In this document: piece by piece, positions 1 to 6,681 of the stretch | Position numbering within the stretch: position 1 is the first letter of the stretch | Layout: each line of letters opens with the position of its first letter | Assembly (NCBI GenBank): GCA_009780115.1 | Contig: WRAQ01000006.1 | Coordinates: 23,428-87,427 of the forward strand | Source: Lachnospiraceae bacterium | GTDB lineage: Bacteria > Bacillota > Clostridia > Lachnospirales > Lachnospiraceae | Direction: 5' to 3' | Length of the DNA: 64,000 nucleotides | The notes under the pieces: model-generated | Databases searched by the model: none | What the model was told of the DNA's origin: nothing | Seen by the model: the letters and a program-made list of their open reading frames with translations, nothing else | Program-made: the position numbers and the translations under genes

Positions 1-159
1 ACCCAAGATGATTTACTTAAGAGTGCAAGGGATGTTTGGCAGTATGACATCGGCAAAAAAGCCGCTGACCTTAAAAGCATCGAACTTTACGTCAAACCGG
101 AAGAAGAAAGAGCCTATTACGTTTTTAATAATGACATTACCGGAAGTTTTGCGATTTAA
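1..159 (+). CDS. 3' end of a DUF6465-like protein (partial)
   Basis: The window opens inside a reading frame; the last 52 codons are visible, ending in TAA at 157-159. The tail carries the pattern LKSIELYVKPEE followed by AYYVFNN and an acidic/small C-terminus, which I associate with DUF6465, a small clostridial family of unknown function. The start and most of the protein lie outside the window, so nothing more can be said about function. A terminator follows 20 nt later, so this gene ends its transcript here. Confidence 0.55.
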   Translation, partial: TQDDLLKSARDVWQYDIGKKAADLKSIELYVKPEEERAYYVFNNDITGSFAI

Positions 160-180
160 TATTATCTGAATGATAAAATA

Positions 181-213
181 AAAAAGAAGCTATCACAGAT
201 AGCTTCTTTTTTA
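181..213 (+). terminator. Rho-independent terminator after the DUF6465-like gene
   Basis: AAGAAGCTATC, a 4-nt ACAG loop, and the matching arm ending AGCTTCTT are followed by a T run. The stem is about 10 bp. It separates the upstream gene from the agr promoter. Confidence 0.85.
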
Positions 214-240
214 TAGATTATACGCAAAATCCTTGCAAGT

Positions 241-301
241 TATCACAAAAACCGATTAATTATCACAAAAATCTTGTATAGCTATTATATTGTATTAAGC
301 T
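241..301 (+). promoter_or_regulatory. agrB promoter with paired LytTR-type direct repeats
   Basis: TATCACAAAA occurs at 241-250 and again at 261-270, an exact 20-bp period. Seven bases after the second TATCAC comes a -35-like TTGTAT (274-279), then a weak -10 TAAGCT (296-301). LytTR regulators such as AgrA bind paired direct repeats about two helical turns apart just upstream of weak -35 boxes. The same layout recurs before agrD (minus strand) and before the peptide operon, which is why I read this as a binding site rather than chance. Confidence 0.75.
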
Positions 302-355
302 AAATAATAGAAAACCGGCTTAATCTATTTTAATAATTGAAGGAGGAAAATTTTC

Positions 356-931
356 ATGGTAACAAAAACCGCTTTATCAACTGCTAAATATTTTGCAAAT
401 AGGAATTTTTACAAAAATGATGAGGTTGATATTTATAAATATGGCTTTGAACTATTATTTTCAACAATCCTTAATACTTTAAGCATAATGATTATCTCTT
501 TGTATATGAATATCTTTATTGAAGGAATATTGTTTTTATTTGCAGTAGTCTCATTGAGAATAACTGCAGGAGGATACCATGCAAAAGGTCATTGGTCATG
601 TTTTCTTGTAAACAACATAACTTATTTGATATTTGCTGTTCTATTAAAATATTTATTAGCTGACTATCTTTTATATTACACTTTATTATCAGTTATAACA
701 GCATCTACTATTATTTGGTTTTTGGCTCCTATCGAAGCGAAAAATAAACCACTTAGCGATAGGAAAAAAGCAAAGGTAAGAACAGCAAGCCTTGTTATAG
801 CTTTAATAAATATAATACTTGTATTAGTTTTCATTTCAATAAATCTAACTGAAACATTTATTGCTTATTATATTTCGGGTATGCTTGCAGCAAGTATATC
901 TTTAATAGCGGCAAAGATTTTATATAAATAA
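356..931 (+). CDS. agrB: AgrB, autoinducer-peptide processing endopeptidase
   Basis: This is a 191-residue, highly hydrophobic membrane protein of the accessory gene regulator B family. AgrB cleaves the C-terminal tail from AgrD and forms the thiolactone ring. The family core RITAGGYHAKGHWSC is at residues 68-82, so His75 and Cys82 match in spacing the catalytic His/Cys of staphylococcal AgrB. Several membrane helices follow. The start ATG is 8 nt after GGAGGAAAA, a strong ribosome site. Its substrate gene is not downstream as in agrBDCA but on the opposite strand, converging on it (1018-1170). Expression is probably activated by the repeats at 241-270. Confidence 0.93.
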   Translation: MVTKTALSTAKYFANRNFYKNDEVDIYKYGFELLFSTILNTLSIMIISLYMNIFIEGILFLFAVVSLRITAGGYHAKGHWSCFLVNNITYLIFAVLLKYLLADYLLYYTLLSVITASTIIWFLAPIEAKNKPLSDRKKAKVRTASLVIALINIILVLVFISINLTETFIAYYISGMLAASISLIAAKILYK

Positions 932-938
932 AGCATGC

Positions 939-984
939 AAAACACAAGTCAAATTAAGTTTTATCAATTTTGGCTTGTGTTTTC
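939..984. terminator. Bidirectional terminator between convergent agrB and agrD
   Basis: AAAACACAAGTC (939-950) pairs with GGCTTGTGTTTT (972-983) with one mismatch. The arms are A-rich on one side and T-rich on the other, so the hairpin can end transcription from both directions, as expected between two convergent genes. Confidence 0.7.
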
Positions 985-1017
985 ATTACTATTTTAGCTA
1001 ATTAAATTAGATACCCA

Positions 1018-1170
1018 TCATCTTTCAAATTTCATTAAACCTTCCGGTATATCTGGCTGATGCGACATATAAAAACAAGTTGCAGTTATAGACGAGGCAG
1101 CAATTAAAAATGCCAGCGCAGGAATTACCCTCATAATATTCCTATGTAGTTTTAATAGTGTTTTCCTCAT
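1018..1170 (-). CDS. agrD: AgrD-type cyclic lactone autoinducer precursor
   Basis: This 50-codon gene is read on the minus strand from ATG at 1170-1168 to TGA at 1020-1018, preceded by a perfect AAAGGAGG site 8 nt upstream. The peptide has a basic amphipathic start (MRKTLLKLHRNIMRV), a hydrophobic stretch, the pentapeptide Cys32-Phe-Tyr-Met-Ser36, and a tail HQPDIPEGL. This matches the three-part AgrD plan: membrane-binding leader, signal segment, and acidic, proline-containing recognition tail. The HQP.xP tail resembles clostridial AgrD proteins, where ring closure is to the residue before HQP. I therefore predict a five-residue thiolactone ring Cys32-Ser36. Placement opposite to agrB is unusual. 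It has its own TATCAC-repeat promoter (1218-1279). Confidence 0.88.
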   Translation of the reverse strand: MRKTLLKLHRNIMRVIPALAFLIAASSITATCFYMSHQPDIPEGLMKFER

Positions 1171-1217
1171 AGTCTAATCCTCCTTTAATATTGTGAATAG
1201 TAACTTTTACTAGCTCA

Positions 1218-1279
1218 AACATATCAATTAAAATCAAAATTTTCAATCCATATGTGATAACTGCTTAGTTTTGGTGATA
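1218..1279 (-). promoter_or_regulatory. agrD promoter with paired LytTR-type direct repeats
   Basis: On the minus strand TATCAC occurs at 1279-1274 and 1259-1254 (20-bp period). It is followed after 7 nt by -35 TTGAAA (1246-1241), a 17-nt spacer and -10 TATGTT (1223-1218). The geometry equals that before agrB and before the peptide operon, and it points at agrD, not at agrA. Confidence 0.78.
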
Positions 1280-1347
1280 TTTGACAGGATATGAGTTTGA
1301 CCGGAAAATTTTGTTTACAAGCTTTCAACACACTTGAAAATAACAAC

Positions 1348-1378
1348 TTGACTTATTTCAAATTAATGATAATATACT
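1348..1378 (+). promoter_or_regulatory. Probable constitutive promoter of agrA-agrC
   Basis: TTGACT at 1348-1353 is followed by TAATAT (1370-1375, 16-nt spacer) or TATACT (1373-1378, 19-nt spacer). No TATCAC repeat precedes it on this strand, so the sensor and regulator genes seem to be outside the direct feedback loop. Confidence 0.5.
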
Positions 1379-1435
1379 AATATAGACTATTATTAATGTT
1401 AGAGTATGACATTAAACACTAAGGATAGGAAGAAG

Positions 1436-2125
1436 ATGAAAATTGCTATTTGTGATGATGAAAAGAAAGATAGAAAAGTCATTAAATCGCACATTAAAAC
1501 TCATCATGCCGAGCATACTATTGTCGAGTTTACTTGTGCAAACCAGCTATTGGAACAATTAAATAGTGGCGAGCATTTTGATTTGCTCTTTCTTGATGTC
1601 CAAATGCCAGACTCTGATGGTTGGGAAATAGCAAAATTATTAAAAGAATCTAAAATTAAAACATATATAGCTATGGTAACGATTTTAAGAGATTATATGT
1701 GTAAGTGTTTTGACCGCGTGGATTGGTTTACTCCAAAACCTGCATCTGAAGAAGATATTCATACAATTCTTAATTCAGCTTACAAAAAACTATTTCCGAT
1801 GGTCTTAAACTTCAGGTCTGAAAAAATATCTCTGGAGTTGACAGCCCCTGAGATATGGTACATAGAAGTCAAGATTAATAATATCTATATATATACAATT
1901 AACAATGTTTACAGAATGCGCAAACCCCTCAAAGAAATTAAGAAACAGCTTTACGCATTTTCTTTTTTCGTTCAGTCACATCAAAGTTTCATCATTAATC
2001 TCGAACATTATCATAAATTATGCGGGAATGAAATTATTCTAAAAAATGGCTGCCGTATTCCTCTTTCAAGAGCTCATAGAGAGACTTTTTTCAACTCATT
2101 AGCTGATTTCATCAAAGGGAATTAA
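1436..2125 (+). CDS. agrA: AgrA-like response regulator (receiver + LytTR DNA-binding domain)
   Basis: This is a 229-residue response regulator. The receiver domain starts MKIAICDDE and has the phosphoacceptor Asp54 in LLFLDVQMP and the conserved Lys in FTPKP. The C-terminal ~100 residues form a LytTR domain, ending in the usual SHQSFIINL and PLSRAHR-type segments. The frame stays open to an ATG at 1406, but the start at 1436 has AAGGATAGGAAG just upstream and gives the classic receiver N-terminus, so I chose it. It lies 4 nt before agrC. Paired with the TATCAC promoters, it is the likely activator of agrB, agrD and the peptide operon. Confidence 0.9.
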   Translation: MKIAICDDEKKDRKVIKSHIKTHHAEHTIVEFTCANQLLEQLNSGEHFDLLFLDVQMPDSDGWEIAKLLKESKIKTYIAMVTILRDYMCKCFDRVDWFTPKPASEEDIHTILNSAYKKLFPMVLNFRSEKISLELTAPEIWYIEVKINNIYIYTINNVYRMRKPLKEIKKQLYAFSFFVQSHQSFIINLEHYHKLCGNEIILKNGCRIPLSRAHRETFFNSLADFIKGN

Positions 2126-2129
2126 AAAT

Positions 2130-3416
2130 ATGAATGAAAACTTGTTTTATCAAATATTTGAAAGCCTTACCGTTATTTTTGGAACTTTTATCGTTCATCA
2201 ATATATAAGTGCATTATTCGAAAGGAAGAGGCCAAAAAAAATCGTAGCTATTAGCTATGTTGTTTTTTGTGTCGGGCTAATGATTTTTAATCTTATTAAT
2301 AGCATAATGCTAATGTCAGCATTATACACAGCATTAAGTATATTTGCCCTTATATCGGTATTATATAAATCCGGTATTACTTTACGGATTTTTGCCACAG
2401 TTTTATTTATGGTTATTGTAATGGCTTCAGATGTCATTTGCAGCACTGTTATAGAGTATTTAGGCGGTATAGATGTAACTGATGTGATGGAATATGGAAT
2501 GCCAAGAGTACTCTTTATTAGTATAGCAAAAATTGTACAAGTTTTTATTGTTAAGTTAATTGGCATTATTATAATCAAGTGGAGGAAGGATAAAAAAGCT
2601 GATATCGAAATTAAAAAAGTATTACCTTTACTTGTATGCCAGATATTATCTGTATTTGTTATAAATCATATAGCCGCAAGCGGTCTTGCAGACGGTTATT
2701 TCGGTTTTACGATATTCTTTGCAATTAGCGGCATACTATATATTAATGGTATTATTTTTTGGTATTTTGATACTATCAAAGATATTTATATTTATAAGAC
2801 CCAAAATGAAGCGGCTGAAATGAAGCTAAAGCTTCAAACACAGTATTATGAACTAATTGAAAGCAAACAAAAAGAAACAGATAGTATTAGGCATGATATA
2901 AGAAAGCACCTAGATTATATTAAAACACTGATAGAAAATGGATTACATAATGATGCAAAAATATATTCGCAAGAACTAGAGACTCAGTTCCAATCAACAA
3001 CATTAATAGACGTAACTTCGTATTTAATCCTAAATATTTTCCTTGCTGTTGAAAAAAGAAAGGCTGATGAAGAAAATATAAATTTGAGTGTTAATGTAAA
3101 CGTATATCGTGAATTACAGGTATCCAACCCGGATTTGGGAATAATAATCGGAAATATATTTGAAAATGCTATTGAAGCCTGCCGTTATATCACTGATGTA
3201 AATGAGAGACAGATAAGATTGGATATTTATCAAAGAGATAATATGCTGCTTATTGAAATGGAGAATACATATAATCCTGATATCAAATTAAAAATTCGCG
3301 TTGGAAGGCATGGTTACGGGCTTAAAAATATTCAAAAAGTGGCGGATAAATATGGTGGATACATTGAAACAAAGCCTTTTAATAATATTTTTACTGCCAG
3401 AGTTATTATTCCATAA
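2130..3416 (+). CDS. agrC: AgrC-like sensor histidine kinase
   Basis: This is a 428-residue kinase of the HPK10 (AgrC/quorum-sensing) type. About six hydrophobic segments fill residues 5-220, followed by a coiled coil and the phosphoacceptor motif RHDIRKH with His255. The ATPase domain shows an N box (NIFENAIEAC) and a G box (HGYGLKNI). HPK10 kinases sense processed autoinducer peptides, and this gene is co-transcribed with the LytTR regulator 4 nt upstream. The ligand is predicted to be the peptide from the gene at 1018-1170. No convincing terminator follows. Confidence 0.9.
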   Translation: MNENLFYQIFESLTVIFGTFIVHQYISALFERKRPKKIVAISYVVFCVGLMIFNLINSIMLMSALYTALSIFALISVLYKSGITLRIFATVLFMVIVMASDVICSTVIEYLGGIDVTDVMEYGMPRVLFISIAKIVQVFIVKLIGIIIIKWRKDKKADIEIKKVLPLLVCQILSVFVINHIAASGLADGYFGFTIFFAISGILYINGIIFWYFDTIKDIYIYKTQNEAAEMKLKLQTQYYELIESKQKETDSIRHDIRKHLDYIKTLIENGLHNDAKIYSQELETQFQSTTLIDVTSYLILNIFLAVEKRKADEENINLSVNVNVYRELQVSNPDLGIIIGNIFENAIEACRYITDVNERQIRLDIYQRDNMLLIEMENTYNPDIKLKIRVGRHGYGLKNIQKVADKYGGYIETKPFNNIFTARVIIP

Positions 3417-3456
3417 TAGAATTTTTTAGGGGCTATCTAAGATTTATCTTAATAAA

Positions 3457-3518
3457 TATCACAAAAATCAACTAAATATCACATCCATATTGTAAAAAAT
3501 AATTTTGTCTGTTATTGT
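3457..3518 (+). promoter_or_regulatory. Promoter of the peptide-biosynthesis operon with paired LytTR-type repeats
   Basis: TATCAC at 3457-3462 and 3477-3482 (20-bp period) is followed after 7 nt by -35 TTGTAA (3490-3495), a 17-nt spacer and -10 TATTGT (3513-3518). It matches the agrB and agrD promoters element for element. Transcription would start near 3525, leaving a leader of about 165 nt before loaP. Confidence 0.8.
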
Positions 3519-3572
3519 CAAATTCAAGCAAAATTTCAAGTTTCACAGAATTGTTAAAAGTACTTTTTTACA

Positions 3573-3597
3573 CTTCATAAAGCAGAGCTTAATGAAG
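3573..3597 (+). promoter_or_regulatory. Leader RNA hairpin upstream of loaP
   Basis: CTTCATAAAGC (3573-3583), a 3-nt AGA loop, and GCTTAATGAAG (3587-3597) form an 11-bp stem with a single A-A mismatch. There is no T run, so it is not a terminator. LoaP proteins are known to bind an RNA hairpin in the 5' leader of the operon they antiterminate, and this is the only strong stem in the leader. The assignment to LoaP is inference. Confidence 0.4.
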
Positions 3598-3690
3598 AAG
3601 TAAAGAGGAACATAAAAATCTATAGTTAGCTGAAGATATCACTTTCAATTTTTGATAGGAGATACTAAAGCGAAAGGGGGAAGGTTTGCC

Positions 3691-4242
3691 ATGTCAGTTG
3701 ATAATTTATATTGGTACGTATTATTTGTCCGGACCGGAGCAGAAGAGCGAGTGGTCAAGCACTTGACGAATGAGCTTGGAAGCGATAGCTATCTCCCTTT
3801 CGTCCCACAAAAAACCTGCATATTTAGACGGCAGGGCAAAAAATCATTGTTTCAGAAGATTTGCTTCCCTGGTTATGTATTTATTGAGTCTGATAAATCG
3901 GCGGGTGAGCTTTTGCAATATACCTATCCTGCCATTAGTAAAATGAAGGATTCTTATAGGTTTTTATGTTACGGCGATAAGATTAATGTTGCCATGAGGG
4001 CCGAAGAAAGAATCATATTAAATAGGATTCTCGGTGCAGACAAGCGCATTGATATTTCAAGAGGGTTTAATTTGGGAGATACGGTTAAAGTTATATCCGG
4101 GGCATTGGTTAGCAACGAGGGTATGATACTGAGGATAAATAAAAATCAAAACGAAGCGGTTATCAGGATTTCGATGTTTGGGACAGTAATATCGGTTTCA
4201 GTTGGACTGGAAATAATAGAGCAATTGGATATTTATAAATGA
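3691..4242 (+). CDS. loaP: LoaP-type (NusG paralogue) transcription antiterminator
   Basis: This 183-residue protein has the NusG N-terminal domain layout, starting YWYVLFVRTGAEERVVKHL with the conserved CFPGYVFIE near residue 73, and a KOW-like C-terminus (GDTVKVISGALVSNEGMIL). LoaP proteins are specialised NusG paralogues that suppress termination across long biosynthetic operons in Firmicutes. Being first gene of a 13-kb cluster with an internal hairpin after the precursor gene fits that role. An upstream TTG at 3652 is in frame, but AAAGGGGGAAGG sits just before the ATG at 3691, which I take as the start. The stop overlaps the next start (ATGA). Confidence 0.85.
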   Translation: MSVDNLYWYVLFVRTGAEERVVKHLTNELGSDSYLPFVPQKTCIFRRQGKKSLFQKICFPGYVFIESDKSAGELLQYTYPAISKMKDSYRFLCYGDKINVAMRAEERIILNRILGADKRIDISRGFNLGDTVKVISGALVSNEGMILRINKNQNEAVIRISMFGTVISVSVGLEIIEQLDIYK

Positions 4243-4517
4243 AAAATGCACAACTACAAAAATATGAAATTGAAAAAAAGATAAAAAGCATCATGATTAA
4301 CTGTCTCAAGATAGATATTAATGAGGATGATATTACGCCATCAACAAACCTAGTTACAGATTTGAAAATTAATTCAATGTCATTTGTTCAGTTAATAATC
4401 GGTATAGAAGAATCTTTTGGAATTGAAATAGATGATGAAGACTTAGAGATAGATAATTTCGAAACATATGAGTCTCTTATTGATTTACTTATATATAAAT
4501 ATCTAAAAATTATTTAA
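4239..4517 (+). CDS. Free-standing acyl/peptidyl carrier protein
   Basis: This 92-residue protein has the four-helix carrier pattern. The phosphopantetheine site is Ser46 in LKINSMSFVQL, where the usual Asp before Ser is Asn. Helix II continues as IGIEESFGIEI. Translation is coupled to loaP by an ATGA overlap, and the adenylation gene follows 15 nt after. The neighbouring adenylating enzyme, decarboxylase and BtrH-like proteins suggest that an amino acid is carried as a thioester on this or the other carriers of the operon. Which carrier serves which enzyme cannot be told from sequence. Confidence 0.82.
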   Translation: MKNAQLQKYEIEKKIKSIMINCLKIDINEDDITPSTNLVTDLKINSMSFVQLIIGIEESFGIEIDDEDLEIDNFETYESLIDLLIYKYLKII

Positions 4518-4532
4518 TTCTTAGAGGGTATT

Positions 4533-6284
4533 ATGCATATTATTTATGAACTAAACAATCATATTCTTCAATCTATAACTGATTCACCAATGCAGACAGC
4601 TATAGAAAGTCAAGAAACAAGATTAACATATTCAGATTTGAAGCAATATATTACACACTATTCATATCTCTTACAAGAAACGTGCAATGGTTTATTAACT
4701 GGCCGGTTTATACTTTTATATATAGACTCACCTGTTAAGTCGGTTATTGCGCAACTTTCAGTTTTACTTAATGATGCTATATGTATCCCGCTCGATAAAA
4801 AGACACCATTAGCATATTATGCGCTCCACCGAATAGATAATATTGCCTGCATAATTACTGATGATGAAAATCATGGTATAAATGATTTTCCGGTGGCACT
4901 TATTCCCAAGAATAACAAATCATTACCCTTGATAGAACTTAATCAAGAGCTGGATTGTAATAATGAATACTGTCATTGCATTATGACTTCCGGTACAACT
5001 GGAATCCCCAAAGCGGTCTTATTAAAAAAAGAAGCTGTCCTTAATCAAATAAATGAAAAAATTAATCTTTTAGAAATGAACAGCGAGACCAGAGTTTGCT
5101 TAGCAATGAACCAATCTTTTGTAGCTTCTATTTGGCAAGTCCTTGCTACGATAATAGCTGGCGGTACTTTAATTGTTCTTGATGAAAATATAAAGCAAAA
5201 TCCATATGAAATTTTTAAGAAGTCAGAAGAAAACAAAGCAGCTATTCTAAGCGTTACGCCTTCAACTTTGAAGGCGTTTCTTAAAACTAATAAAGGAAGC
5301 AGGAAGATAGGTTTAGATTATTTAAAAACCTTATTTTTGACCGGGGAGCTTTTACATTCAGATTTAATCCGGAAATTTCGGCAAGAATATAATATAGAGT
5401 TAATTAATGCATATGGCCAAACAGAAGGTACCGATGATACATTTCAATTCATCATCCCCGCTGATTTTGATTACGATAGCAATACTATAATTCCGATAGG
5501 CTATCCAATTGCTAATATCGATTTCGTAATAGTTGATGAAAATAATAAAGAAGTAGGGTCGGGAGAAGTTGGAGAATTATGTATCAGCGGGAATTGCTTA
5601 GCAGCAGGATATTTAGGTGACAGCAAAAATGAAAGTACTAATTTCAAAGCTTTATCAGATGGTAAGATGTCATTCTTTACAGGAGATTTAGTGTCGCTTA
5701 ATGAAGATGGCTCCCTTGCATGTTATGGTAGGAAAGATAATCAGATTAAATTAAACGGTTATCGCATTGAGCCGGAAGCAATTGAAATACATTGCACATC
5801 AATCAAAGGAATATCAGATACTTTGATTTCAAAAATTGAAGCAGAAACGGACTCTTTTTTGCTATTGCAGTATGTCCTCGATGGAGAGGCCGAAGTAAAT
5901 GCAAAAAGTATAAGGGATTTTTTAGTAAAAAAAATCCCTTCATATATGATGCCTAGCATTATCGAGGAAATCAAAAGTATTCAGTATAGTAGTAATGGAA
6001 AAAAAATAAGAAAACGCAGTATAGGTTTATCTTCAAATGATGAAAACCCCAAAGGCCATGTAGCAGAACTAGTCAAAAAGATTCTCCTGGGGATTACCGG
6101 TAAAGAATTTGCATCAAGTAATTTTGCCGATTTCTTAAATTCTATCGAATATGTAAACCTGATTGTTGAATTGGAGGATTCTTTAGGCATAGAATTTGAA
6201 GGGGATGTATTGCGGATGGGTGCTTTTCCATCGTTATGTGACTTGGAAAACTATATAACGGAAAAGCTTCAAAATCAGTTATAA
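4533..6284 (+). CDS. Adenylation-carrier didomain (NRPS-like amino-acid activating enzyme)
   Basis: This 583-residue protein holds an AMP-binding domain (about residues 15-495) with core motifs A3 CIMTSGTTGIPKAV (~149), A5 NAYGQTEG (~291), A7 FFTGDL (~383), A8 YGRKDNQIKLNGYRIEP (~399) and an A10-like NGKKIRKR (~488). A C-terminal carrier domain follows (~508-583) with Ser~536 in FLNSIEYVNLI. No condensation or thioesterase domain is present. It should activate a carboxylic substrate with ATP and load it on its own carrier or on the free carriers nearby. Substrate is not readable with confidence; the glutamate-decarboxylase homologue downstream makes glutamate or a similar acid a reasonable guess. 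Confidence 0.85.
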   Translation: MHIIYELNNHILQSITDSPMQTAIESQETRLTYSDLKQYITHYSYLLQETCNGLLTGRFILLYIDSPVKSVIAQLSVLLNDAICIPLDKKTPLAYYALHRIDNIACIITDDENHGINDFPVALIPKNNKSLPLIELNQELDCNNEYCHCIMTSGTTGIPKAVLLKKEAVLNQINEKINLLEMNSETRVCLAMNQSFVASIWQVLATIIAGGTLIVLDENIKQNPYEIFKKSEENKAAILSVTPSTLKAFLKTNKGSRKIGLDYLKTLFLTGELLHSDLIRKFRQEYNIELINAYGQTEGTDDTFQFIIPADFDYDSNTIIPIGYPIANIDFVIVDENNKEVGSGEVGELCISGNCLAAGYLGDSKNESTNFKALSDGKMSFFTGDLVSLNEDGSLACYGRKDNQIKLNGYRIEPEAIEIHCTSIKGISDTLISKIEAETDSFLLLQYVLDGEAEVNAKSIRDFLVKKIPSYMMPSIIEEIKSIQYSSNGKKIRKRSIGLSSNDENPKGHVAELVKKILLGITGKEFASSNFADFLNSIEYVNLIVELEDSLGIEFEGDVLRMGAFPSLCDLENYITEKLQNQL

Positions 6285-6345
6285 GCATACAGGGGTGCTT
6301 TAACATAAATCATGTAAACTAAAAACCAAAAAAGGAGGTATCAAA

Positions 6346-6555
6346 ATGAGTTTGAATTATTTAAATGATTTATTTGCAGAAGTTGAAGCAAAAGAGGCAC
6401 ATGATATTGATGGAGGTTGTACTGTTTATTATTGGCCTAGTGGCTTAAAAGAAGTTATTGTGTGTAAAAATGCATGTTATTTTAGGCCCCCTCTCGCTGC
6501 TAAAATGTTCAATCTATATAATCAGAAATACGTGTTTTTAAATAAGACTGATTAG
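6346..6555 (+). CDS. Double-glycine precursor peptide of the cluster (candidate RiPP)
   Basis: This 69-residue peptide has an acidic leader (residues 1-24) rich in Leu/Glu and ending DIDGG, the cleavage site of C39 peptidases. A 45-residue basic core follows with Cys25 directly after the GG, plus Cys40 and Cys44, and several Tyr, Trp and Phe. It has the strongest ribosome site of the operon (AAAGGAGGT, 7 nt from ATG) and is followed by a hairpin that would favour its mRNA over the downstream genes. A C39-ABC exporter and a radical SAM maturase are in the same operon. I recognise no known bacteriocin class in the core. It is the likely product scaffold, though the carrier-protein genes could act on another molecule. 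Confidence 0.75.
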   Translation: MSLNYLNDLFAEVEAKEAHDIDGGCTVYYWPSGLKEVIVCKNACYFRPPLAAKMFNLYNQKYVFLNKTD

Positions 6556-6578
6556 CACCTTGAATTTAAAACATAATA

Positions 6579-6613
6579 GAGTACATATACCCTGAATATG
6601 TACTCTTAGTTTT
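6579..6613 (+). terminator. Attenuating hairpin after the precursor gene
   Basis: GAGTACATAT (6579-6588) pairs perfectly with ATATGTACTC (6596-6605) over a 7-nt loop, then TTAGTTTT. A leaky terminator here would give excess precursor mRNA. A LoaP-modified polymerase could read through it. Confidence 0.65.
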
Positions 6614-6681
6614 GAATCATTAGAATTGACAAACAACATAATCTAGCAAAATGGTAAAAAAAGATAGAGACAGGAGAAAAC

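Noticed and set aside
6626..6631. TTGACA as an internal promoter before the lipoprotein gene
   Set aside because: No acceptable -10 box occurs 15-19 nt downstream; transcription more likely continues from upstream.
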